Below are positions 11,840 through 24,150 of a stretch of 64,000 nucleotides of DNA, one piece after another. The position numbers and the translations under genes were made by a program. This DNA is from Gnetum montanum (taxonomy: Eukaryota > Streptophyta > Gnetopsida > Gnetales > Gnetaceae), in assembly GCA_015680685.1 (NCBI GenBank), contig MNCI01014292.1, positions 358,433 to 422,432 of the forward strand, read 5' to 3'. Position 1 is the stretch's first letter. Each line of letters opens with the position of its first letter. The notes below the pieces were generated by a model. The model made no database searches. It was not told the DNA's origin and saw only the letters and a program-made list of their open reading frames with translations.

Positions 11840-14750
11840 TGTTGAAAAAATCATGTGGCTATAGATGATGTACAATCCTTAACAGCAACTGCTTCTACCC
11901 ATTTTGTTAGGTAATCAATAGCAATAATAATATAAGCTTTTTCATTGGACATTGGTATAATCGGCCCCATAAAATCAATTCCCCAAATGTCGAAGGGTTC
12001 TAATGGTTGAATCTATTGTTACAAACCCTCCATTCTAGCAGTCATTCCCCCATCATGTTGACAGCACTCACAAGATTGGATGAAATGATGTGTGTCCCAA
12101 AATAATGTAGGCTAATAATATCCTGCAAGTAGGATCTTGATGGTCATTCATCTCCCAACATAATGACCCCCACAAGGAACCACATGAGCATCTTGGAGAA
12201 CTCTTAGTTGTTCTATATCAAGAACACATCATTGAACTAAGCCATCAGGACACACTTTGTAAAGTTGCCCATTGATCTCCATAAAGTACTTGACTCAGTG
12301 AAGAAACTGTTGTTTCCTTTTAAGGTTTAACTCTTGTGGTGTTTGTTGGGTGAGGAGATAGGTAAGAATGCTACTGTAATAGTTTGTCTCCATGGGTGAT
12401 TGATTATTCACTACACTAGCAAAGAGGAATTCATCAAGGAAATAACTAGAAATTAGATACTCATCCTCTTTGTTGTCCCATCACAACCGAGATAAATGAT
12501 CAACAACTACATTCTTGGTGCCCTTGCGATCGATCATTGTTAAATCGAACTCTTGTAAGATTACAAGTCATCGTATGATACAAGCGCTTACCATTGACTT
12601 ATTCATGAGGAACCAAATTGCATTATGATCTATATGTATATATACTTTATATCCCAATACATAGTGTCTAAAATTTTCTAGTGAAAACACTACAACCATT
12701 AATTCTTTCTCTCTGGTAGTATAGTTAAGTTTTGCACTAGCGATACTTCTACTTGTATAGTGGATGTAATAAAGATGCTTTTGGTCATCTAACTATGTAA
12801 GTATAGCTCCTAAAGCATAGTTGGATGTGTCAATCATGATATGGAATGGTTTGGACTAGTTAAGAGCTTGTAGAATGGGTGTTTCTACTAGCTTCTATTT
12901 CAGAGTTTGGAAAGCTAATTTACATTCCTTGGTCCACTCGAAAGGTACGTCCTTTTTGATAATTCCACCAATGGTTTGGTAACCTTTGAAAAGTTCTCAA
13001 TAAATCTCCTATAGTAGCCAGTATGTCCAAGGAATGACCGAATATCTTTAATAGTTTCTAGTTGATGGGTAATTCCTTGAATAATTTTGATTTTCTTGAG
13101 GTCTACCCCTATCCCTGTGTGTGCGATTTTGTGCCTTAGTACTATGCCTTCTTGGACCATCAAATGGATTTTTTGCTAGTTGAGCCTCAAATTGGTTTCT
13201 ACACATCTTTTTAACACTTGCTCCAACCAGTCCAAGGCTTGATCAAAGTTTGCTCCATAGGTGGAGAAATCATCCATAAAGACTTCTACACCATTTCCTA
13301 TCTACTGTTGAAATATGCTTAGAACTAGTCTTTGAAATGTTGCAGGGGCATTGCATAAGCTAAATGACATCTGTTTGTATGCAAACATTCCCTAAGGACT
13401 AGTGAATGTAGTCTTGACTTGGTCTTCTGGGGCTATTTTTATTTGGTTATATCTGATATATGCATGCAGAAAACTGTAGTAGTGATGCCCTGCGATGGTG
13501 TCTAAGACTTGGTCGACAAATGACAATGGAAAATGATCTTTGAATGTTTCCATATTTAGTAGCCTAAAATCTATACACACCCTCCATTTACCTCCCTTTT
13601 TAGGTACAATAACTAAGGGGCTAACCCATTCTCTATCAGTAATGGGGTATATGAACCCAGCCTTGAGAAGCTATTTGATTTCTTCCTTAAAAACTTGCTT
13701 CAACTTAGGGTTCAATCGCCTCTACAGTTGTCTTTAAGGCTTCATGGATGGGTCAGTGTAAATTCTATGTTGGCATATCCTAGGATCTATTCTAGTTAAT
13801 ATAGAACATGACAAAACAAAGGCTTCTAACCATTTATTTATTACCTTCATCAGTTCTTCTTTTTGTTGAGGAGCAAGCTTAGTGTTGATAATTATTGGTT
13901 TTCCATTTTTAAGGAACGTGTGTTCCATACTAGTGGGAAATGGTTTTAGCTCAAGGGGCTCCTGCTTAAATTTCTCAAGGATTTCCAACTTCCCCCAATT
14001 GATATTTTCAAGGTTAATACTTGGAAGTTGGTAGTGGACTTGCTCTAATGCATTTATGCTATTGATGTAAGCACAAGTTAAACCCTCAGTTGGTTTCATG
14101 CATATGAGTGAACTACTTTCTTGATTAGCTGTCAGCCACTGGGTGTCTTCCTATCATATGGTTACTACATATAGACATCTTTGTATGTTAATCACTTGTG
14201 CACACTGATTACATGTAGGCAATGCTAAACTTTGCACAAACCATGACCTTTGCACACAATTACACCCTATGTCACTGTATGCAATGCATAGAACTTTCTT
14301 CTTCTCGATCTTTCTAAATGTATTTTCCTTTGATATTTCTAGGGAAAGATCATGGATTCCTATGCATGCATTGATGATGCTTAGCCATGCTCTTCCCATT
14401 ATGATTGGGAAGTCCCCTTTATCATTTTTTACCTAAATCATTAGGAAATTAGCTGGTTATGATCACCCACAACTAGTGGTAACAATGTCTTCCACCAGTC
14501 CCAATGGGATAGCGATGGATTGGTCAGCCAACTCTAGATGAATGTTGCTCTTTTTCAATGGAGGCAGGTTCCAGAACTTGTACATTTCTTGAGAAATCAA
14601 GTTGATACTAGAACCTGAATCCAAAAGAGCCTTGCACAGTGCATTTTCAGTGATTTGTAAGTGTATTAGAGGACTCCTAGGATCAGAGAATTTCTTGAGA
14701 AGGTGGCCAAATTTGATCCAATCAGTGATGGCATGTGTTAGCATGACCAT
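11840..14750 (-). pseudogene. E1 pol: PR-RT-RH-IN (broken)
   Basis: Protease ALLDSGSSINLIS lies in 14463-14750. RT spans about 13180-13740, with CIDFRLLN, then FLHAYIRYNQI (the catalytic Asp of the usual LDxYSGY is His), and VFMDDFSTYG intact. The RT thumb SFLGHTGYYRRFIENFSK is in 12915-13163. RNase H is near 12560-12880 (DTSNYALGAIL, TTREKELMVV). The integrase zinc region has LQDAH, GGHY and CECC near 12060-12190, and the core WGIDFMGP is near 11960. Sequence homology to E3 is lost around 11825-11850, removing the rest of integrase. Many stops are present. Confidence 0.88.
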
Positions 14751-15383
14751 ATGTGTTGAGTGTGGTCATTGGGTTGAATGGGGGCTTTGAAGTTTTGATT
14801 AATACTGAGGCATCTAAGGAATCAACCATTTGTGATTGCAAGGTCTTGGTTGGACTATTGGTTCTAAAGAAAGGTCTTTTCTTCATGTGGTTGTTGGAAC
14901 CAATAGTAGGTTGAGAGTTAACAGCCCTCGTGGTGTTACATTGCTATGGTTGGGTAGGGATTTCACCTTGCATTGTACGAGTAGGTGTTAGTGGAGCTAT
15001 TGGTGGAATAGATGCAACCGAATGAGAAGGATGACATGCTTGCAAAATATCACCTCTAGAAGAGGGAGTCCCATAATACTCGTGATCTTGGTAGTAAGGT
15101 TGAGGAGTGACATAACCAATAGAGTCATGTGGGGAGATTGGCTACTGCACGTAATATCCATACAAGTGAGGTTACTGATAAGGATACTGTTGCCTTGGTG
15201 GTCGCATTCCTCATGATTGTGGGTGCTTCCACTATTGATATTTCTCAATCAGTTGTGGTGGAGTTCCGCTAGGATAATATGTTAAAGGTTGTGGAACTTC
15301 CTTGGATTACCTTGAGGATAAGATAACCTTTGGGGTGTTTGCCTTTTGTTTAATTGTGGATTGAGTGCATACACCCCAGCCTC

Positions 15384-17264
15384 CTACAAATGTGAGATTA
15401 TAGGGCAACATCCCTTAGGATGGTCATATTGACATATCTCACATCCATTATCATTATCTACTTTTGAATCCACAACCTCTTCAATGATGGAAACTTTGTC
15501 ATTACCCTTGCTACGTGCATGTTCAGCCTTTTTCTTTTTTCTTTCCTCACCACCTTGCTCTCTAGACTCCTCTACTATTTTAAGATCAGTTTGAAATCTA
15601 TTGTCTAGGGAATCCCACATTTGGTCTACCTTTGCCGAAACTTCTAATGTCATCTTTTATATAGGTAACATTTTCCTATTCACCATCTCTTCGAGTGGTG
15701 ACTCTTCTTCATCCTCACATAATTTTACTCCCCTCTTCCAGAGGGAAGGATTTTGATTATACTCTTCTACACTTTCTCTCTTCCATAACTCATCTTCATC
15801 CTTAGCAATTTTCTCCAATAGTCTTTGAATTTGATGGGACCTAAGCTCGGATATTCTCCCTTTGACGTAAGTCCCAAGGGTTCTTCTCATTTCATGCCTA
15901 AGCCCATCCATGAGATGGCGTAGTTTCTCCCTTTGCGAATAACCATGGCCAGAACAATGATGTAACAGTGCATATTATCAGCGCATGGTAGCATCCAAGG
16001 GTTCATGTCCTCCTTGTTTTCAGCCTTGGATTTTCTTTTGCAAGTTAGACACTTGGGAGTACGTTTGGTACTTATCATTAAATAGTTCTAACATAGTACT
16101 CCATCTACAAATGGATTCCAGTTCTAAAGATTGGTACCAACTTTTTGCTTCTTTAACTAATGTCCATGGGAACAAATTAAGTTTTTTCCATTCATTATCT
16201 ATGTTCTATAAGGAACACACATCATGGAATGCTTGTAAATGATTCTGACCATCAGTGTTATATCCCCTTTCAAATCATGGGATGTTGTTCATATCTAATA
16301 TCTTGATCCTACTATCTTTCTGATGCCTTGCTAGAATTCAAGCAGCCTCAATTATGTCCAAAATACTTCTAGCAGTGAGGAGGAGTTCATCGTGATCATC
16401 TCATCCATGACATCTATGATGCCTACGTTGTTCCCTACTCTCTCTTATTCTATGTCATGACTCTCTAGAGTGCCCTCGTCCCTTTTCCTGGCTATTTCAT
16501 CTATGAATTCCACTTTGCCTACCTTTATCCCCATGGTATTTTTCTTTATGATCATGTCTGGATATTGAAGGAGAGGATGAAGGTGAAGAAGGAGGAAAAT
16601 CATTATCATGATGGTGTCTGCTACCTTCTCTTCTGCAGTCTCAATCTTGATCGCGATTATGATCAAAATGCCCATATTTATCTTGAGTTCGTGTCCCTTT
16701 TTCAAATCCTTTGTGCCCATGGATACTAGAACCTGTGTTATGAATAGTGGAATGAAGGTCCTAATACACAACCCCTTGGCCAAAGTCAAGGGGAGGAACA
16801 TTTTTGTGTGGGCGACTACCTGAGGTAGGTTCACCACCCTCATTTTCACTTAAAACATATGGGGCATCCTGGGACCACTTACTCTTCAAAGACTTATGAT
16901 GTCTCTCCTATTGCAAGTCCCTTTGATGTTGTGCCTCTGTGGAATGGTATTCTCTTGAGTCATGGTCTTGCACGACGTATTCTACATGTAAGTGCAGCAT
17001 GCCAATTCATGTGAGAGCATGAAGAAGCATGCTTAGGACTAAATGATTAGGAGGTAACACTATGTTACCTTCTAAGTCTCACCAATGTAGTTGTTCATCT
17101 TCATGGAGGATAAAGGTGAAGTCTACTATATACTCATTGAGATGAATATATACCACTCAAACTTGTTGAGGGACTGGCAGATCAATGTCATGTGTATTAT
17201 GTCGTCGACTATTTCCTGTTTTAGACCTAGGTGGTAAGAAACTTTCGTATGAAGAAGGAGACAT
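15384..17264 (-). pseudogene. E1 gag (broken)
   Basis: Starts at ATG 17262-17264 (MSPSSYES). The nucleocapsid knuckle CEICQYDHPKGCCP lies just before an in-frame TAG at 15384. Between them are Gag-like pieces such as GLRHEMRRTLGTYVKGR (15657-15911) and the segment around KVDQMWDSLD (15384-15653). Frames change several times and stops are frequent. Gag packages the element RNA. Confidence 0.8.
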
Positions 17265-17381
17265 ACTTATTTATTCAATGTGCAATGTATTCTTGTTTAT
17301 TATTTTATCAAACAACCCTAAGGGTTCATTCCAATAATGTGAATGATTTCCTATGTTCTAGTTAGCGCACAAACAACTAAG

Positions 17382-17399
17382 TCCCTGGCAATGGCACCA
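17382..17399 (-). other. E1 primer binding site (tRNA-Asp type)
   Basis: Minus strand TGGTGCCATTGCCAGGGA, one base inside the 5' LTR. The complement of the plant tRNA-Asp 3' end would be TGGCGCCGTTGCCGGGGA; the mismatches are all C to T or G to A. Confidence 0.75.
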
Positions 17400-17400
17400 A

Positions 17401-18397
17401 TGATGAGTGGTGAGGTACCCCTACACTCAACCATACGAATAAAAGTGTTTCACGCATGATCCAATCGAATTCCAAGGACTAAGTGCTTATGCGCCCTTAT
17501 GGAACAAGGATGGGTTGGTTGATCGTTGTCTTCCCAAGCTTACCTATATGTCATGATTATATGGTTAAGTAAGCTTGAACCATATGATTTTTATAGCTTT
17601 TATGTTTTTATGTTCTACTGCTAATAAGGGAGGAGAGATATAACTAAGTAACTAACTTAACTTAACTACTGATTAACTAGGCTTTAACTAATCCTAATAC
17701 CAGTATCTGTTCTCACTTTCCGTACACATCCTGAACCAGTGCAACACTACTGGGATTACCAAACGCTAATCGTTACTAGGTTACCAAGTGTTACACGCAT
17801 GCTCGAAGTGATCATACTAAGTGTAATTTAATGATTTTCTTAATTAATCAAAATGAATTTCTACGCTAATAATAGAAATGTAAAGTGCATAAAATAAAAT
17901 AAAATAACATAAATACATAAGAAAATAAAATAAAATAAATGTGTAAGAAAAAAAATCTCAAGTGCTACAAGGATGAATCAAAGAGCTCATCTTTATTGCC
18001 ATACACAAGGTGTGCTCAGGTACACAATGCTCGAATAAAGATCTATCCACACTTTGACCTCCTGCTATGGGAACTTGGAAAATACTTTCACTTTCCAACA
18101 GACTATAGGAGTTTCACTAGTTGAATAATACAAAACTTCTTTTCAATTGTGTGCCTAGGCACTGTATTTATAGACTTGGGAGCAACTACTCTAATAATTA
18201 GAGTAACTACTCTAATAATAACCACTCTAATAATTAAAGTAACCACTCCAATAATAACCACTCTAATTATTAAAGTAACCATTCCAATAATAATAGTTCT
18301 AATAATTAGAGTACTCACTCCAATAATAACCAGTTTAATTATTAGAGTAACCACTCCAATAATAACCGCTCTAATAATTAGAGTAACCACTTCATCA
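17401..18397 (-). repeat. E1 5' LTR
   Basis: 997 bp, plus-strand ends TGATGAGTGG and CTTCATCA. TATAAATA is on the minus strand at 18165-18172. The U3 array lies at 18176-18397. Confidence 0.9.
18176..18397 (-). promoter_or_regulatory. E1 U3 array of TAATTA palindromes
   Basis: Repeats of ACTCTAATAATTAGAGTAACC-type blocks alternate with CCAATAATAACC, about 36 bp per pair, directly upstream of the TATA box. It translates in several frames as repeated LIIRV, which is an artefact. Confidence 0.7.
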
Positions 18398-18402
18398 AAA
18401 AC

Positions 18403-19253
18403 ATTCTAATTAGAGTAACAATTCTAAAGGAAAACCTAGAGTATTATTCTAAATTCAAAATTTGTAATAGGAAGGAAAACCTCACATGGAATGGCTACAA
18501 ATAAACCATGACCGAGGTGTCCAAAGTTTTGTTCTTTTATTTATTGTGTTTCTCAAATTAAAAGTTGAATGTAATTTTGATGCATTATGGTTTTTTTAAA
18601 CAAAAATAATTATTTCTGAAGAAAAAATGATTATTGACAGTTCTCAACACAATCATGGTTTGGATTTTTATTCTATTCTTTTTGAAAAAAATTATTCAAT
18701 TTCTTCAATTTTGAACAACTTGAAGCACATCGATAAAATATTACAGAACATAAGGAATCTCTAGAGTTTTATAGAACATAAAAAAGTGTGCAACTTGTTG
18801 TGACATCTACATGTTGCATGAGCTATTAATTTAGATGATCTATGTAAATTTTCAAAAAAGAAAAAAAATAGTCTACTGATACCGATGGGTAAGAAAATAC
18901 TAAGTTACAATGAAATACTGAAATATTTTAGAAAAATCATTGCAATTGAACAAAACTTTCAGTGCATGCAAAGAATGACAAAGAAAATAGTTACATTATT
19001 CTATAACTTCTCAAACTTACATAACCTCTAAGAATTGCATCAATTGTGTTCGCCTTAGTGCAAATTGAGCATATTTCATCAACAATGCAAACTAAGATTG
19101 ATATTTTACTTACTTACATTGACATTCTATTGGATATATTAGATTAAAAAAGGAGTTTTAGAACCCCACACATATAAATTTTTTTAATCTACATCTAACA
19201 ATTAAGAGTTAGCAAGTAATTTTGCTCCAAATAAGCCTCAGAAAAAAGTAGCT
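18403..19253. repeat. Segmental duplication copy A, right part
   Basis: Positions 18487-19253 are collinear with 50705-51468 and form the 3' flank of dirigent copy A. Positions 18403-18486 belong to copy A only. No gene is seen. CpG sites kept in copy B are mostly TpG or CpA here. Confidence 0.85.
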
Positions 19254-19621
19254 CTAAAAATGCATTATAATGACATCATAGTAGACAATAGCATTGCCAT
19301 CCTTGAAGATGCAAGTTTGAGCCTAATCATATCCTTAAGCAAAGCAAAAAAGCCCAATTCCACCAAAGATGGGCATGTCCCTCACCTCACTCAAAATAGT
19401 GTTACTGTCGAGTAGAGCCAGAGTGCTGCCATTATATTTTCCATTGTTGAACATGAAATTCATCTCCATGAGCAGCCTTAAGCCACCCTAAGTAGTGGAG
19501 GAGTTAGAAGAGTAAATTCCCTAGGCACTTCCCACCTGCTTAGAATCCATAGTTGGCCCCAGCATGAGTTGATCATCAATCACATAGATTAAGCCGAAGC
19601 TATTTAGAAAGCCCTTTGCCG
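19254..19621 (-). pseudogene. Dirigent pseudogene (copy A), 3' part only
   Basis: Aligns base by base with the 3' part of copy B (51469-51971), including the 3' end and the SNAV segment, but has a single 30-bp unit. The 5' half of the gene is absent: homology stops at 19621, inside the codons for PAKGF, and retroelement E2 sequence follows. Most differences from copy B are CG changed to TG or CA, the mark of methylated-cytosine deamination. Several in-frame stops result. Confidence 0.85.
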
Positions 19622-19715
19622 CTGAAATTAGGTCATTGATATCGAGTCCACACCAATATCAGATCCCCAATGTTAGGTTTTTGATATTGGGTATCACAAA
19701 ATCTATATATAGGTG
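19622..19715 (+). promoter_or_regulatory. E2 internal promoter-like block
   Basis: Variants of GATATC (TTGATATCGAG, CCAATATCAGATCC, TTTTGATATTGGG) are followed by TATATATA at 19704-19711, about 550 bp before the 3' ORF. The same motif type precedes TATAAATA in the E2 LTR. It lacks the family's R-U5 sequence, so it is not simply a nested LTR. Confidence 0.5.
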
Positions 19716-20260
19716 GACACTTGGAAAAAATTTTCATCATTTTTCATTCTACGAAGGGAGAGTTTTTCAAATTTTCTTCTTTGATCTAAGCTCTAACCTC
19801 CTAGCTTTCCTTAGCCCTAACTTAATCATTATCACTCCAATTTTCTTGCTTCTTGAACCTATTTGATCATAGAGTTCTCATCTTAGTTGTGGGTCAGTAC
19901 TAGTGAGGAAAATTTAAGCCAATTTTTAAAAACATTCTAATGCTTGGAAGGTATTTTAAGGGTAAGTATGAAGTGAAATTTAAAATTATTAAGGAATTAT
20001 ACAACATCTTAATGCTTGAACACCCAAATAATGTACTTGAAGAACCATAACCATCAATATGAGCCATATATAAAGAAAAAATGAACAATTATTAGGGATT
20101 ATAATGGAATTAACACTTATGGGGTAACTTTTTGCAAACATTTTCTAACTTTGCAATCCTAGTAACTAAGAATTTGATCTAACTAAAGTATGAAAAAAGA
20201 AGGGAGTTATAAAAATTATAGAACACCTATTAATGATTCCTAATTCTTTAATGATTGCAG

Positions 20261-22217
20261 ATTATCCCAAAGAGAGGAGCACAAGGAGGACCCTCACAAG
20301 GAGCAAGTAAACAACCAAGAGGCCAAGGTAGAGGCCAAACTAAAGGACAATAATCAAAACAAAAGGAGAAGGAGGCCCAATAATTTAGTATTCATTGAGA
20401 AACTCTTGATATAGGACAATAGGCTCAAAAGAAGTAGAAGAACCAAAAGTGCTAGGAAAACACCTCACATTGTCATAGAACTGCCTCCAAGCCATCCAAG
20501 AAAGATTCATCTTAACCATAGTCATTGTGGAGATGAACTTTGGCTAATTCATGGAAACTTTTTCCTAAAGCGATAAGCACACAACTATAAGCATCACTAC
20601 TATGGCCAATAATTTCATAGAATGGAAAATAGTACCTTGGAGAGATTTATTAGTTTTGCCTCAACAAGGAAGAGGGAACTATAGTCAACATTGCAGGAAT
20701 CTTAGTTTCATTCTTGATTAAGGATATTGTAGAAGCTTTGAATATATCCAACAAAAGGAGAAAGGGTAGCACATCTACCCACCCAATCTAACCCTGAAAC
20801 TAGAAAACTATGGCTGAAATGGGCTTATGGAAAAGAAGATAAGGGATATAATGAACTAATTCTAGAAGAAAGAATATACTTTAGAATTGGCACTTATCAC
20901 TTATTCTTAACAAAAGGACTCATTCGACTATACGCTTATGTAGCTAGAAGAAGTGCAATCTTGATGGACAAACATAATGCCAACCTTGCACAACTCTATT
21001 TTATGGAAATCCAAAGGTGGTTTAAATAGAGGAAGGAAAACTAACACGTCCATTCCTTTTCCTTATCAAGAAGCTATGCAAGTGAGCCAAAATCTTGAGA
21101 TACACCAATGACATTCCCAAGAGGGCCCAAAATGCTTCATACATTAAGTTGTTCAAACTAGCACCACCAAGGAAAGATCATGGTGAGGAGTAGGAACAAG
21201 AACAAGAATAGGAGCAAAAACAACAACAAGTAGGGCTTAACAGCCAATAGTAACAACAACAATAGCAAGATCCACCATTGCTATCACAAGATTACAAACT
21301 ATCAATGAGTCACCTGTAATCAACTGGGGTATAATGGAGGAAGCCAATGTTTATAGTTTCAGTAGATTCAACAAGTGCATAGATCTCATTACAATCAAGA
21401 GAAGAGGTGCAATGGTTAAAATAGATCTATTTGAATGCTGCATTGTTCCAAGTGGTGCTAGAGATCGAAGAGGGAGCCCTAGTAGTGGTAATGCAACATC
21501 AAGATGTAGCAGGAGTAGCAAAGGTGATTACCAACCAATCAAAGAGTTTTTTAATATACTTGTTGTACCATTGACAAATCTAACTAGTGCTAGAGATGTT
21601 CAAATGTTAGCTAGAACCTCAATGACTTCTACTAATCATGCAGATGTGATCAATAGACTACTACATAATGGGGAAGTCATGACAACACTTTTTGACATCC
21701 CCAATGGTGTCATTATAGTATAGTCTGAGCTCATTGCTACCAAAGAAAAACTAGTCATGATAGAGATAAGGGCAAAGCATGTAGAGAACAAAATTATGAG
21801 ATTACAAGAAGAGCTCACTGCCATGAGAGCTAAACAAGAAGATGGTTTATAAAAATCCAAGTGAAAAACTCTAAATTGGAACTAGTGAAGGCTGGCTACC
21901 AAGGGTCAAAAGATGTAGCAACAAACTTGGCTAGAAGATTAACTAATTATCATGAACTCCATGAAAAGGCCAGAGCATTTGAAGAGGAGAGGAGGTATTT
22001 TGCCTAGTACATTAAGGCAAATCAGATGTTTTTGTAGCTACGGTCCCGATGGGATGTACCCACTCCATCACATATTGCACAACAAGCATGGATAGTACAT
22101 GACCTATGAATGAAAGAGGAGAAACTTCAGGCACTCTTGAACTAGTATAAATTTCAAAAGCCTAATGACAAGGGGAAGCAACCTATGGAAGATCCACCAC
22201 CACTAGGAACTCCCTAA
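20261..22217 (+). pseudogene. E2 3' ORF, env-position (broken)
   Basis: Homologous to the 3' ORFs of E3 and E5. The ancestral start aligns with ATT at 20261 (ATG lost), followed by codons for PKRG, and the sequence ends PPPLGTP then TAA at 22215-22217. The segment LEERIYFRIGTYH near 20860 matches E3. The middle is Gln- and Glu-rich, and the part near 21760-21840 looks like a coiled coil. Many stops are present. The position matches the extra ORF of Athila-like elements; no transmembrane or fusion feature is seen, so I do not call it an envelope. Confidence 0.65.
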
Positions 22218-22415
22218 ACTACATCAAGCTTCACCAAATTTTATTTTCTGTTAAAGATGTCATGTCATGTGTCATTCTTATAAAAACCATTACAAAATTT
22301 AACAGTCATGTATATAGTAGTTGGTGTCATGTAAATCTACCTTCCAATTTTGTAAGGAATTGTATTCTAATTTTGTTTTAACTCAAGAAAATTTTTTTAG
22401 TCAATCATGGGGGTA

Positions 22416-23327
22416 TGATAAATCAATTTTTTACCAACTATGATATCGGGCATCCGATATCAGAGTTGTATTATTGAATCTCAATATCATGGCACAAGCT
22501 ACAATGTCAGATATCCGATATCATAGATGTGTGTGAGCCTATAAATACGACACTTAGGCACATGGTCCTCAAAAATGTTTTCATTCTAACTTAGTGAAAT
22601 ATTTTTAGTTTGTTTTCTTTATTCTAGTACTTAGCACTTAGTATTATATGCTTGCAGTGTGATGTTAAGTGATTAAAGATAGCCTTTATTTGAGTGGAAT
22701 GTACTTGCACATGTTTCATGATAGAAAATAAAGATCGAGATTACTTTTCATCATTGTAGCATCACTTAGATTTCTTACTATTTACTTAAAAAATAAAGTT
22801 TACTATTTTTACTTAGCTTACTAATTACTATTTTCCTAGTTACTGTTTACTTTCCCATGAACTTTATTTTTACTATTATTAAGTGGAATGGATACAACTA
22901 ATTCTAATTGTTAAGTGTGATCATTTAGTAACCTAGTAGTATTATTGCTTGGGTCACCCAATAGCAGAATACTTGGTAATCCCAGTAATGATTGCATAAG
23001 TCCAAGATGTGTGTAGAGAATTAGGAATGGATGTCCCTCACCTAGGCTAGACTAGATTTGTTTACCATTTACTTAGAGTTAGACATCATTACCATTATTT
23101 ATGCTTACTAGGCATAATATGGCTAATACAACATTAGTTGTTATACACCTAACTATGAGTTAAACCATACACATAAATTTTACTAGCTCATGTGAAAAGA
23201 TAGTGATCATGAACTTAAATCAATTACTAAGCATAATTACATTGCCTTATCTATGGAATTCAACTAGCCTACGCATGAACACTTATATCTCATATGGTTG
23301 GGTGTTGGATTACTCCACCACTCATCA
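22416..23327 (+). repeat. E2 3' LTR
   Basis: 912 bp, TGATAAATC to CACTCATCA. U3 has GATATC palindromes (for example GATATCGGGCATCCGATATC) and then TATAAATA at 22540-22547. R-U5 has the family phrase CTTTATTTGAGTG. Confidence 0.85.
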
Positions 23328-24150
23328 TAGGCTGATGTCTCAAAAGGAAAGAAACAAAAAGGTTGGATGATTAATGATGAAGAATAATTACCTTGAAGAA
23401 TGGGTCACTTTAGAGAAGGGAAAGAGTCCTAGCTTTGGAAAGAATATTAAAAATGTTTGACCTTTGTAAGATTATGTTGTCAATAAAAATCTCTAGATCA
23501 CTACTCATCCTAGCGCTAAACTACCACTAGGCATTGGAAAGACTCCCTCAAACTATGTTACTATTCTTTCCTTGGACACAAAGCATTAACTTTACACCTT
23601 TGTATCACTATGAGATTAGAGGAAAAAGTTTGCATGTGAAGCTTTAGATGGCAAGGTTAGTTCAACTTATATGGACAAGCATCGAATCTTCGTTGAATTA
23701 GGATGTGTGAGATTCTCTAAATCTAAAATAATGCTAAGTTAAGTTCAAATTTAGTGACTTATAGCTAATAACCATTGCCATTAGATCTTCTTTGCTGAAG
23801 TCATTCAGATGGACTATGAATTATTCAGTACCCTCAATTTCCTTTCCCTTCTTCAAGTTTGGGAATTTTGAAATAATAACAAATTTAAGCTTCACAAATA
23901 TAAGTATATAAATGATGATATCAAGCTTCAAGGACATCACTTATTTCAAACAAGGAAGAGTAGATAAGAGTATGCCTTGCTAGTAGTTCAAAAGTTACAC
24001 CCTTTTAGAATTGGTGGTCAAATGAAGAATACATATCTATCATGGTTTTTCAAGAAATTAATCATCACACTCTTATAATTGTAAAGGTATGTAGGCAACT
24101 AGAGCTAAGGCTTCTAATATGAGCATCTCTCATTCTCTTCAAAGACGAGG
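23328..24150. other. Spacer between E2 and E3, no gene seen
   Basis: About 820 bp of AT-rich DNA, interrupted in all frames, with no domain I recognise. CGAGG at its right end is the E3 target duplication. Confidence 0.6.

Larger units (their letters stand above)
8884..18397 (-). mobile_element. E1: Ty3/gypsy (Athila/Tat-like) element, decayed
   Basis: 9.5 kb between perfect 5-bp duplications AAAAC (8879-8883, 18398-18402). LTRs are 8884-9828 and 17401-18397. Reading on the minus strand, the order is LTR, primer site, gag, protease, RT, RNase H, integrase (shortened), a long non-coding tail, G-rich tract, LTR. There is no MAPK-type 3' ORF. Coding frames are broken by many stops, often Gln codons changed to stops. 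Confidence 0.92.
19622..23327 (+). mobile_element. E2: 5'-truncated Ty3/gypsy element
   Basis: Plus-strand remnant fused directly to dirigent copy A at 19621/19622. It keeps an internal promoter-like block, an untranslated segment, a broken 3' ORF, the tract TCATGGGGGTA and the 3' LTR. The 5' LTR, gag and pol are missing, and TAGGC following the LTR is not found at the left junction. The truncation is therefore a deletion or rearrangement rather than a full insertion. Confidence 0.8.

Noticed and set aside
18103-18409. ORFs with repeated LIIRV peptides on both strands
   Set aside because: Translation of the E1 U3 palindrome array; the same at 9658-9843.
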